Assembly (NCBI GenBank): GCA_002438905.1
Contig: DJSA01000024.1
Coordinates: forward strand, 1-5,644
Length of the DNA: 5,644 nucleotides
Reading direction: 5' to 3'
Source: Bacteroidales bacterium UBA6346
GTDB taxonomy: Bacteria > Bacteroidota > Bacteroidia > Bacteroidales > UBA932
The notes under the pieces are model-generated. The model was not told where the DNA came from, made no database searches, and saw only the letters and a list, made by a program, of their open reading frames with translations. Of the stretch, positions 1-5,644 are shown in pieces (position 1 is the stretch's first letter; the number at the start of each line of letters is the position of its first letter). Position numbers and translations under genes: made by a program.

Positions 1-499
1 CCGCCGCTCCCTTGCCGCCGCATCCGCAGACCTGATTTGCATACGCGAGGGCTCCTACAATGAACTCAAAACCTTCGGCAAGTTGAAACTCAAGTCGTCG
101 GTGGCACGGCATTTCGAGGGCGGAGGACGACATATTCTCTTGATCCTCAATGAAAACGCAATCGAATATTTCGTGAAAGAAATAAAAGATGCCGACAGTC
201 CCGACAAGTTTAAGGTCTATGTCTTCTCTCCGGGAGACTATGCCTACGATGACGAGTTCATGGATGTCGCTGACAGGGTTGAGCTTTGCGCCGTCCCGTC
301 TTCGATTTACAATGCCTACGAAAAGGTGCTGCCGAAACGGGTGTGTGATGCTGGTGATGAGGAATCCGGTGACGGGGACATTGCTGAGTTTGACGGAGGT
401 AGTGGAGATGAACTTCCTGGCAATGTGGGAAATGCCATGGGCGCGGTGCGGAAGAGCCGGAGCGGAATGAAAATGATGTGGAGGAATAGCCTATGCTGA
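1..499 (+). CDS. Type III-like DNA adenine methyltransferase (Mod), C-terminal part only
   Basis: The reading frame is open from base 2 to the TGA at 497-499, giving 165 residues of a protein whose start lies left of the window. The first residues (SADLICIREGSYNELK) and the later stretch VYVFSPGDYAYDDEF followed by VPSSIYNAYEKVLPK resemble the end of type III Mod adenine methyltransferases, where a conserved IYNAYxKVLP-like element closes the folded domain. The AdoMet-binding and catalytic DPPY motifs would lie upstream and cannot be seen. After KVLPKR comes a low-complexity tail of about 50 residues, acidic and glycine-rich at first, then basic and methionine-rich. Its last codons overlap the start of the Res-like gene, so the two are almost certainly co-transcribed and translationally coupled. 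The family call rests on weak C-terminal similarity plus the neighbouring Res gene. Known role of the family: sequence-specific N6-adenine methylation and target recognition for the Mod-Res complex. Confidence 0.75.
   Translation, partial: RRSLAAASADLICIREGSYNELKTFGKLKLKSSVARHFEGGGRHILLILNENAIEYFVKEIKDADSPDKFKVYVFSPGDYAYDDEFMDVADRVELCAVPSSIYNAYEKVLPKRVCDAGDEESGDGDIAEFDGGSGDELPGNVGNAMGAVRKSRSGMKMMWRNSLC
480..484 (+). promoter_or_regulatory. Shine-Dalgarno site of the Res-like gene
   Basis: GGAGG lies 8 bases before the ATG at 493, inside the last codons of the Mod frame. It supports ATG 493 as the true start and suggests re-initiation by ribosomes finishing Mod. A strong Shine-Dalgarno is uncommon in Bacteroidota, where leaders are usually AT-rich, and none is seen before the other starts in this window. 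Confidence 0.6.
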
Positions 500-2829
500 A
501 ACAGGTTAACTATCAGGACAAGGCCGTTGATGAACTTGTCGAGAAGGTCATAAGGATTCTGAACGCTTCCGGACAGCGCAAGAGGCTGGTTTTCAAGGCT
601 CCTACCGGTTCGGGAAAGACCGTGATGGCCTCCGGGATGCTGGCGAGACTGGCGCAGGAACTTCCCGAGAGGACGGACAGCCTCGTGAACTGGGTGGCGT
701 TCATCTGGATTGCGCCGAACAAGCTCCACGAACAGAGCTACTTCAAGATGAAGAACTATTTCACCGAGTCGCGCCTGCTCAGACCGGTGGTCTATGACGA
801 GCTCGACCAGTCCGTTGACGGGTACATCCGCCCCGGGGAGATACTTTTCGTGAACTGGGAGAGCATAAACAAGGACAACGCCCTGATGATTCGGGAGACC
901 GAGCGCTCCGCATCGCTCTATGACATCACGGACAGGACTCAGATCGACAACCGCATTCCCATTGTCGTGATTGTCGATGAGGAACATATGTTCGGAGGCA
1001 AGAACGCGAAGAAGTCCGAAAAGGTGCTTGCGCGCATAAACCCGAAACTTGAGATTCGCATCTCGGCGACTCCTGTTGCGCAGGGTGACGAGATGGTGAC
1101 GGTCTATCGGGAGGATGTCGTGAAGGAGGAGATGATAAAGGAAAGCATAGTTCTGAATCCCGCATTGAACCCGGGCGACGAGAGCCTTACGGAGACTCTG
1201 ATTCGTGAGGCGCTGGCGAAGAGGAATGAAATCGCGGAAGCCTATAAGTCTCTGAACATCAACATAAATCCTCTTCTGCTCATCCAGCTTCCGAACGACA
1301 CTAATGAGGCAAACACTGCGGAGGACACGAGGATAAAGGACGAAGTCGTGAAATATCTTTCCGCAAAGGAGGGCATCACCGTTCAGAACGGTCGTCTGGC
1401 GGTGTGGCTGTCCAAGGAAAAGGAGAATCTTCAGGGCATCGAAGACCTTGACAACCTGACGGAGGTTCTGCTGTTCAAGCAGGCCATAGCCCTCGGCTGG
1501 GATTGTCCACGCGCTGCGGTGCTGCTGATTTTCAGGAAGATGGAGAGTTTCACGTTCACGATGCAGACTCTCGGACGAATCCTGCGTATGCCGGAGCAGA
1601 AGTTCTACACGAACCCGCTGCTGAACAAGGGCTATGTCTATACGGACTTGAGCCGCAGGCAGGTGGAGATAGCCTCGGATGACATGGCGTACATATCGCG
1701 TATGCGCGCCGAGCGCCGTCCGAAGCTGACGAACATCGAGCTGACATCGACCTACACTGAGCGGAAGAGTTCAGACCGCCGACGCCTCGGGCCGAAGTTC
1801 CGGGGGATTCTGAAGGATGCGCTCGCGCGGCAATGGAGCCTGACATATAACCCGACGCTGTTCAGCCTTTTCGAGGATGATGAAGAGCCGGCCGACGATG
1901 TCGAGGCATTGAAAGCAGGAAACCGCGTGATTGCGGCACGGACTGTAAAGCTCGATGTGGCAAGCATATCCGTGGAGATTCCGAAGGACCTGGTGATTGC
2001 GGATGAACTCGGGACGGTCGAGGTCACGAACCGCGTGAGGTTTGCGAGAACTTCCACTGAACTGAGCCGCGTCTTTGACGACTACTGTCTTTCGCAGCTT
2101 TCCGGTTGGGAGAAATACTGGAGCCTGCCGACTTTCGAAAACGCCCTGATAGAGTCCTTTGACGAACTCCTCGGAATAGACGAGCTTTCGACGAAGAAGA
2201 TTGTCCTTTATCATCAGAACAGGTCGTTTTTCTCTGGCGTAATTGAGAATGCGCTCGTGGAATACGAGAATACGATGAATGAGCGCCGCAAAAAGGCTTC
2301 AGAACGGGATTTCATCAAATACCAATGGGAAGTGCCTGAGGAGAGGACTTACAATGAGCAGTCCTGCCACGAGGAGAATGATGTTCATAATCACGCACTT
2401 GAGCCGTTCGTGAAGGAAAACCGTGCCTCGAATCCTGAGAATCAGTTTGTGAAGTTCCTTGAGGCCAATACGCAGTACATCGACTGGTGGTACAAGAACG
2501 GCGAGAGCGGAATGAGTGACTATGCCGTCCCTTACACGAAGCCCGGCGGCGAGAAAGGCCTTTTCTATGTCGATTTCATCGTCCGTATGAAGAACGGCGT
2601 GGTCTTTCTGCTCGACACCAAGGCCAGGGACAGTCGCCCGGACGACCCCTATAAGCACAACGGCCTGATTGACTATATCGCCTCCCAGTCCGGCAAACCC
2701 CTGACGCTGAAAGGCGGTGTCCTCATCGAAAGCCGCCACGGCGTATGGCGCTTCTGCCCGCAGAAAGTCGAGAACACCTCCGACCTCGACTCCTGGACTC
2801 AGTTCCTCCCGAGCGAATATGCGGAGTAG
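493..2829 (+). CDS. Type III-like restriction endonuclease subunit (Res): SF2 helicase plus PD-(D/E)XK nuclease
   Basis: The protein has 778 residues. The start is fixed by a GGAGG site 8 bases upstream and a 7-base overlap with Mod. The N-terminal half is an SF2 helicase/translocase: a Q-motif-like NYQDKAV (6-12), Walker A APTGSGKT (36-43), motif Ia around IWIAPNKLHEQS (71-82), the family-typical LFVNWESIN (118-126), Walker B DEEH (162-165), motif III SATP (191-194), motif V ALGWDCP (333-339) and motif VI QTLGRILR (358-365). A long, less recognisable region follows. The nuclease site is near the C-terminus: D694, then 13 residues, then D708-T-K710, preceded by a helix-like NPENQFVKFLE (647-657). 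This order is that of type III Res. The protein is somewhat shorter than classical type III Res proteins, which I recall as about 900-1000 residues. All key helicase and nuclease residues appear intact. In the family, Res with Mod cleaves DNA at unmethylated sites using ATP; that role here is inferred. Confidence 0.9.
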   Translation: MLKQVNYQDKAVDELVEKVIRILNASGQRKRLVFKAPTGSGKTVMASGMLARLAQELPERTDSLVNWVAFIWIAPNKLHEQSYFKMKNYFTESRLLRPVVYDELDQSVDGYIRPGEILFVNWESINKDNALMIRETERSASLYDITDRTQIDNRIPIVVIVDEEHMFGGKNAKKSEKVLARINPKLEIRISATPVAQGDEMVTVYREDVVKEEMIKESIVLNPALNPGDESLTETLIREALAKRNEIAEAYKSLNININPLLLIQLPNDTNEANTAEDTRIKDEVVKYLSAKEGITVQNGRLAVWLSKEKENLQGIEDLDNLTEVLLFKQAIALGWDCPRAAVLLIFRKMESFTFTMQTLGRILRMPEQKFYTNPLLNKGYVYTDLSRRQVEIASDDMAYISRMRAERRPKLTNIELTSTYTERKSSDRRRLGPKFRGILKDALARQWSLTYNPTLFSLFEDDEEPADDVEALKAGNRVIAARTVKLDVASISVEIPKDLVIADELGTVEVTNRVRFARTSTELSRVFDDYCLSQLSGWEKYWSLPTFENALIESFDELLGIDELSTKKIVLYHQNRSFFSGVIENALVEYENTMNERRKKASERDFIKYQWEVPEERTYNEQSCHEENDVHNHALEPFVKENRASNPENQFVKFLEANTQYIDWWYKNGESGMSDYAVPYTKPGGEKGLFYVDFIVRMKNGVVFLLDTKARDSRPDDPYKHNGLIDYIASQSGKPLTLKGGVLIESRHGVWRFCPQKVENTSDLDSWTQFLPSEYAE

Positions 2830-2906
2830 GCAGATGCTGTTATTTCGATGCTGATTTAACTGATGCAACTTATTTTTTACACATTACCTAATAAAATAAT
2901 ACAGAT

Positions 2907-3476
2907 ATGAAGCCTAAGAAATTTTGTTTGCTGGTCTCGACATTGATGTTGTCAGCCTTTCATGTAAATGCTCAGGTTACAGAAGATATGTATTCTGTCA
3001 AGAATGACGCTGTTGTTGTAGAAAAGGTCATCCCTTTCAGCGTCTCAAAGGATATGGCCTCAGCAGCTGTGAAAAGTTATTTCCTTACTCAACTTAATGA
3101 TTCTAACCATACTTTAAAGAACTCTTCCGATGATTATTATGTTGTTAAAATTAGAACTCCAAAGTTGGCTAAGCATTCCATGGGTATGTGGTATACGATG
3201 GGGGAATTAACGATTGATGTAAGATTTAAGGCGGATAGAATGAAGGTGCTGGTGTCGTGTAACAATATAATTAATTCATATTGGGAGAATACTAACCGTA
3301 TTGATTATAATCCAGTTAATGCGGCTCCAATCAGCCAAGAGCACGATTATTGGAGCACTAATGTTACAGAGAAGAAATCTGTAGAAACATTCAATAACCT
3401 TGTCTTATATATGGCATCAATTGTTGATGAGTTAAATGTTGCCGTGCAGAATGCCAAAGAGGAGGAAAACTGGTAA
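2907..3476 (+). CDS. Small exported protein, DUF4468-like, function unknown
   Basis: The protein has 189 residues. A signal peptide is clear: basic KPKK (2-5), a hydrophobic core (6-18) and a probable cleavage after VNA (20-22), leaving Q23 as the mature start. The lipobox cysteine is absent, so a periplasmic or surface-exposed soluble protein is expected. The segment VEKVIPFSVSKDMASAAVKS (38-57) and the strand-rich part around ELTIDVRFKADRMKVLVSCN (100-119) are laid out like DUF4468, a domain common in secreted Bacteroidota proteins. I judge this by pattern only. The C-terminal 70 residues look partly helical and end in a charged tail. The gene follows Res by 77 bases, has no Shine-Dalgarno and is visibly more AT-rich than Res, so it is probably its own transcription unit of different origin. 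The best promoter candidate, TATTTTTT at 2871-2878, misses the final G of TAnnTTTG and has no spaced TTTG, so I do not call it. It converges with the ATPase gene across 108 bases that hold only weak 4-bp stems. Confidence 0.8.
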   Translation: MKPKKFCLLVSTLMLSAFHVNAQVTEDMYSVKNDAVVVEKVIPFSVSKDMASAAVKSYFLTQLNDSNHTLKNSSDDYYVVKIRTPKLAKHSMGMWYTMGELTIDVRFKADRMKVLVSCNNIINSYWENTNRIDYNPVNAAPISQEHDYWSTNVTEKKSVETFNNLVLYMASIVDELNVAVQNAKEEENW

Positions 3477-3584
3477 ACATCGTAACCAAAGGAATATGTT
3501 GATTCGATAGATTGTCAGCAGACGGGAAGTGTATTTGTATCGAGATGCACTTGTCCTATAGACAGAGTAGGGCATACCTCAAGT

Positions 3585-4970
3585 TCATTCGTCACTCATC
3601 ATCATAGTTAGTCGTGAGATGGCGTACAGCGGACAAATTGTGACATGACGGACAGCATTGTCCGCCAGCTTGTCCGTGTAGTCGAATTTTCCGAAGTTCT
3701 CAAGTGAGCAGCGGATTGCTGCGGAAAGATTTTTCTCTCTCATGAATATCCACAGGCTTTTCATGCCTCCCTGAGTCTCCGCCTTAACCTCTATCGGAAG
3801 AATGTTGCTGATGTGGCTTGTGACATAATCGATTTCCGCGATGGAATTTTTTGCCTGTCTTGTCCAATAAAACATTTTATGACGAGTGTTCGGACTTTGG
3901 TATCTCAATAGCTCCAGGCCTGCGACCATTTCTGCCATAGGACCTTTGTTTACTAATTCCGTTTCGCTGGAAGTCAATATGTCTTTTGTGATTTGTGTCA
4001 CGTTCCCTATGGACAAGTTCAGTAGCCGCAGCATTATACCTGTGTCCAGAAGCATCATTTTTCGATAGGTCTCATCCTCTTCGCTTCCGAGCGGGAGCCC
4101 GTTCGCATCGGTGTGCGTTACCGGAATCAGAATCCCAGCAAGGATGAGCATATCAACTGCCTGTTTGATTTCTTTAGTTTTGTAATTGTCGCCGGCCTGT
4201 GAATACACGAACTTTTGCGTTGTCTGCGCTGCCGCACTCCTCATCACTCTTCGTAATAGTTCGGGGGCAACTTTCTTCCTATATTTTGGAAAATCATCCT
4301 CATAGCTTGTCACGAGGTCGTCCTGAATTTCCTGACACTTTAGAAAGTTATTGGTTTCCACCCATTTATCGACGACTTCGGGCATCCCTCCGACGAGAAT
4401 GTAAATACGAAACAGCTGAACCAGTCTGTCATGCAGCGGCTGAGGAAGAGGTGCTTTCGCAGAGCATCTGTTTCTTGCGTCCATAAGCAATGTCTCTCCG
4501 GCCGCCTCAAGAAATTCATCGAATGTCATGGGGTACATGAACATTGAATGAATCCGTCCGACACCGAAGGTGGGCAGTTCTTCCAAGGCGAATTCAAGGA
4601 GCGAGCCGGCTGCGATGACATGAAGGCCGGGCAGGTCTTCCTTGAAAAAACGGAGTGACATTATCGCTTCCGGGCAGGCTTGAATTTCATCAAGAAACAG
4701 CAATGTTGTCCCTTCCTTAATCGAATTGCCGCACATTGCCTCCATGAGCGGAACAATCCGGCCGACATCAAGGTTGTCCTGAAAAAGAGCCTTGTATTCC
4801 GGCTGCTTCTCAAAATTTATTTCAACATAGTTCTTGAATTTGGTGCTGAGTTGCCTCACCGCTGTTGATTTTCCAACTTGCCTTGCACCGCGCAACAGAA
4901 CCGGTTTGTGCGCGTCACTCTCCGCCCATTCCTCAAGGTACTTGTCTATGATTCTTCTGTGATATTGCAT
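3585..4970 (-). CDS. AAA_14 / DUF4143 family ATPase with PD-(D/E)XK-like C-terminus
   Basis: The protein has 461 residues and begins at ATG 4970-4968. The N-terminal AAA_14 domain (about 20-150) has Walker A RGARQVGKST (27-36), Walker B LLFLDEIQ (90-97, D94-E95) and the family-typical AAGSLLEFAL (120-129) followed by FGVGRIHSMFMYPMTFDEFL. The region from about 200 to 400 matches DUF4143 in character, with LVGGMPEVVDKWVE near its start. At the end, EIDYV (379-383) and PIEVKAE (392-398) form a D381-x12-E394-V-K396 pattern like the PD-(D/E)XK fold. The closing SLENFG ... CPLYAIS is also typical, so the gene looks complete. The family is frequent and often multicopy in Bacteroidota, but its cellular role is unsettled. 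ATP binding is secure from the motifs; nuclease activity is only inferred. The gene is expressed from its own promoter, which carries three phased repeats. There is no Shine-Dalgarno. Confidence 0.92.
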   Translation of the reverse strand: MQYHRRIIDKYLEEWAESDAHKPVLLRGARQVGKSTAVRQLSTKFKNYVEINFEKQPEYKALFQDNLDVGRIVPLMEAMCGNSIKEGTTLLFLDEIQACPEAIMSLRFFKEDLPGLHVIAAGSLLEFALEELPTFGVGRIHSMFMYPMTFDEFLEAAGETLLMDARNRCSAKAPLPQPLHDRLVQLFRIYILVGGMPEVVDKWVETNNFLKCQEIQDDLVTSYEDDFPKYRKKVAPELLRRVMRSAAAQTTQKFVYSQAGDNYKTKEIKQAVDMLILAGILIPVTHTDANGLPLGSEEDETYRKMMLLDTGIMLRLLNLSIGNVTQITKDILTSSETELVNKGPMAEMVAGLELLRYQSPNTRHKMFYWTRQAKNSIAEIDYVTSHISNILPIEVKAETQGGMKSLWIFMREKNLSAAIRCSLENFGKFDYTDKLADNAVRHVTICPLYAISRLTMMMSDE

Positions 4971-4991
4971 AATTCATTGATTATTATGCTG

Positions 4992-5023
4992 CAAAATTAC
5001 TGAAAAGAAAAAATCCAAACAAA
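4992..5023 (-). promoter_or_regulatory. Bacteroidota sigma-ABfr type promoter of the AAA_14 ATPase
   Basis: Read on the minus strand, TTTG (5023-5020) is followed after 20 bases by TAATTTTG (4999-4992), a perfect match to TAnnTTTG. The known Bacteroides consensus is TTTG near -33 and TAnnTTTG near -7 with about this spacing. Transcription would begin near 4985-4988, leaving a leader of roughly 15-18 bases before ATG 4970. The -33 TTTG lies inside the first of three direct repeats. That copy has the base (C5020 on the + strand) that creates TTTG at this position; the other two copies have TTTC there. Confidence 0.7.
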
Positions 5024-5091
5024 TAAATCATCGAAATCGGAAAAAATCCAAAGAAATAAAATGCCTGTTTTGAGAAAAATCCAAAGAAATA
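5009..5091 (-). repeat. Three 17-bp direct repeats with exact 33-bp period upstream of the AAA_14 gene
   Basis: On the + strand the unit is AAAAATCCAAASAAATA at 5009-5025, 5042-5058 and 5075-5091. The S position is C in the first copy and G in the other two; all other bases are identical. The spacers are both 16 bases and unrelated to each other. No fourth copy is found 33 bases to either side. The first copy overlaps the -33 box of the ATPase promoter, and the rest lie directly upstream of it. The arrangement suggests binding sites for a regulator placed about three helical turns apart. It is too short and few to be a CRISPR array. Confidence 0.85.
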
Positions 5092-5111
5092 CGGCTCGGA
5101 CAATGTCGCCG
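5092..5111 (-). terminator. Possible weak terminator after the ATPase remnant
   Basis: CGGC (5092-5095) can pair with GCCG (5108-5111), and GAC (5099-5101) with GTC (5105-5107) around the loop AAT, with a three-base bulge. On the minus strand this bulged stem lies just after the remnant's TAA and is followed by the T-rich TATTTCTTTGGATTTTT of a repeat copy. The bulge, short arms and interrupted T run make it a poor intrinsic terminator. It could also be a chance palindrome around GACAATGTC. Confidence 0.25.
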
Positions 5112-5121
5112 GTGCAGCAAC

Positions 5122-5304
5122 TTACAGCAGAAACTCTTCAATACTATCTGGTGTAATGACCTTAAAGGTGGCGTCAGGGTATGCCTTCGTGAATGTCAAA
5201 GGAGCCCTGGCGTTCCTTTTCGGGTTGTATTTGAATTCATAGGCAGACAGTTTACCGTCTTCTTCCCGCCATAAATCAGGCGGTGTCTTTCCACAAAATC
5301 GCAA
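5122..5304 (-). pseudogene. C-terminal remnant of a second AAA_14/DUF4143 ATPase
   Basis: The frame ends at TAA (5124-5122) and has no ATG. The only start within the open stretch near 5304 is a TTG, and an in-frame TGA lies at 5328-5326. The recognisable part, EEDGKLSAYEFKYNPKR, then TFTKAYPDATFKVITPD and a final EEFLL, resembles the C-terminal nuclease-like segment of an AAA_14/DUF4143 ATPase. The YEFK fits the (E)xK part of a PD-(D/E)XK site, and PPDLWREED may retain the aspartate strand. The whole ATPase domain is missing, so this is a truncated relic, not a functional gene. It differs clearly from the C-terminus of the intact ATPase on the same strand (which has PIEVKAE there), so it comes from another subfamily and not from a recent duplication. 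The left break lies around 5270-5300, where the sequence becomes very AT-rich. Confidence 0.7.
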
Positions 5305-5358
5305 AATATCATAATATTTTTCAAATCAATTCGTCAAATATTATAATATATTTCAAAT
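5304..5358. repeat. Two 23-bp imperfect direct repeats, 32-bp period, palindromic core
   Basis: AAATATCATAATATTTTTCAAAT (two blocks, 5304-5326) is repeated at 5336-5358 with two differences, 21 of 23 bases matching. The copies are 32 bases apart start to start, with a 9-base spacer. The second copy contains ATATTATAATAT (5338-5349), a perfect 12-base palindrome; the first copy has one changed base in that core. They sit immediately upstream of the ATPase remnant (minus strand) and about 145 bases before the + strand exported-protein gene. They look like paired operator sites, although in such AT-rich DNA some similarity could be chance. Confidence 0.65.
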
Positions 5359-5490
5359 TTACTTGTACTCAGCATATTTTCATTCCCAGATGCGTTATGC
5401 CTGAAATATCGAAATCCGAAATTTTCATTAACAAATCGGGCGCATTTTCGTCAATTATGTGGCGCGTCGGAAAAGACAATGAATTTTTAT

Positions 5491-5498
5491 TATTTTTG
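5491..5498 (+). promoter_or_regulatory. TAnnTTTG-like box just before the right-edge gene, doubtful
   Basis: TATTTTTG matches TAnnTTTG exactly but ends 3 bases before the ATG at 5502, and no TTTG lies 19-21 bases upstream. If used, it would give an almost leaderless mRNA. The rest of the 143-base spacer holds no better promoter, so the real promoter of this gene remains unidentified. Confidence 0.2.
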
Positions 5499-5501
5499 AG
5501 T

Positions 5502-5644
5502 ATGAAACGGATTGTAACTATCTTATTTATCGGATTGGGGCTGCTTATGGCCGGTGCCGCGACTTCTTGTGCGAATGCAAGCGACGCCCCTAAGTCAGAA
5601 ATCAAAAAGCTTATCAAGGAATTTGACAGGAAAAAAGGCGTTGA
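5502..5644 (+). CDS. Exported or lipoprotein, DUF4252-like, N-terminal part only
   Basis: ATG 5502 opens a frame that runs off the window after 47 codons. The N-terminus is a good export signal: basic KR (2-3), a hydrophobic core of about residues 4-18, then GAATSCANAS. C23 in ATSC could be a lipidated cysteine, although the lipobox lacks the usual leucine at -3. Cleavage after ANA (24-26) by signal peptidase I is the alternative. The mature start SEIKKLIKEFDRKKGV resembles the opening of DUF4252 proteins, small Bacteroidota envelope proteins often encoded beside ECF sigma factors; no such gene is visible upstream here. There is no Shine-Dalgarno, only an AT-rich leader. The gene is real with good confidence; the family call is tentative because most of the protein lies outside the window. 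Confidence 0.7.
   Translation, partial: MKRIVTILFIGLGLLMAGAATSCANASDAPKSEIKKLIKEFDRKKGV

Noticed and set aside
316..987. Long minus-strand open frame of 223 codons opposite Mod and Res.
   Set aside because: It runs antisense to two well-supported genes, has no recognisable domain, and is explained by the GC-rich codon usage of the sense strand. The same applies to the minus-strand frames at 1556-2214 and 2299-2868.
2833..2854. GATGCTG repeated at 2833-2839 and 2848-2854 after the Res stop.
   Set aside because: A 7-base direct repeat is easily due to chance, forms no hairpin and has no further copies nearby.
2871..2878. TATTTTTT as a -7 box for the exported-protein gene at 2907.
   Set aside because: The last position is T, not G, and no TTTG sits 19-21 bases upstream.
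3477..3584. Bidirectional terminator between the convergent genes.
   Set aside because: Only 4-bp stems such as TGTC-ctata-GACA are present, without a following T run.
5009..5091. CRISPR array.
   Set aside because: The repeats are 17 bases with 16-base spacers and only three copies, there are no cas genes, and the first copy is built into a promoter.
5369..5617. Minus-strand open frame of 82 codons at the right end.
   Set aside because: It lies antisense to the + strand gene starting at 5502, whose signal peptide and family-like start are convincing. The minus frame shows no family features.

Overview
The window looks like Bacteroidota DNA, most likely a gut-type Bacteroidales member. The signs are a perfect TAnnTTTG promoter box with a correctly spaced TTTG box, an AAA_14/DUF4143 ATPase of the sort abundant in this group, small secreted DUF-type proteins resembling DUF4468 and DUF4252, and AT-rich leaders without a Shine-Dalgarno sequence. 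The Res gene is the exception, as it has a clear Shine-Dalgarno. The genus cannot be fixed from sequence alone.

Left part (1-2829, + strand): a two-gene restriction-modification operon of type III architecture. The C-terminal end of a Mod-like DNA adenine methyltransferase enters from the left edge and overlaps (ATGCTGA) a complete 778-residue Res-like protein. Res carries an SF2 helicase core (Walker A, DEEH, SAT, QTLGRILR) and a C-terminal PD-(D/E)XK-type nuclease site. Mod would supply recognition and methylation; Res would supply ATP-driven translocation or switching and cleavage.

Middle (2830-3584): a visibly more AT-rich gene for a small exported protein (signal peptide, DUF4468-like), convergent with the next gene. 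The two flanking spacers are short (77 and 108 bases) and contain no RNA gene or convincing terminator.

Right part (3585-5358, - strand): an intact AAA_14/DUF4143 ATPase, and upstream of it the C-terminal remnant of a second ATPase of a different subfamily. The intact gene's upstream region holds three copies of a 17-bp direct repeat with an exact 33-bp period. The proximal copy supplies the -33 box of a Bacteroidota promoter. Upstream of the remnant is a second, unrelated repeat pair: 23 bp, 21/23 identical, 32-bp period, with a palindromic core. These two phased repeat sets are the most unusual structures here and look like operators.

Right edge (5359-5644): a 143-base spacer, then the start of an exported or lipoprotein gene on the + strand resembling DUF4252, cut by the window end. 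The window reads as an accessory locus (restriction-modification, AAA_14 copies, an AT-rich insert) next to a probable core gene.
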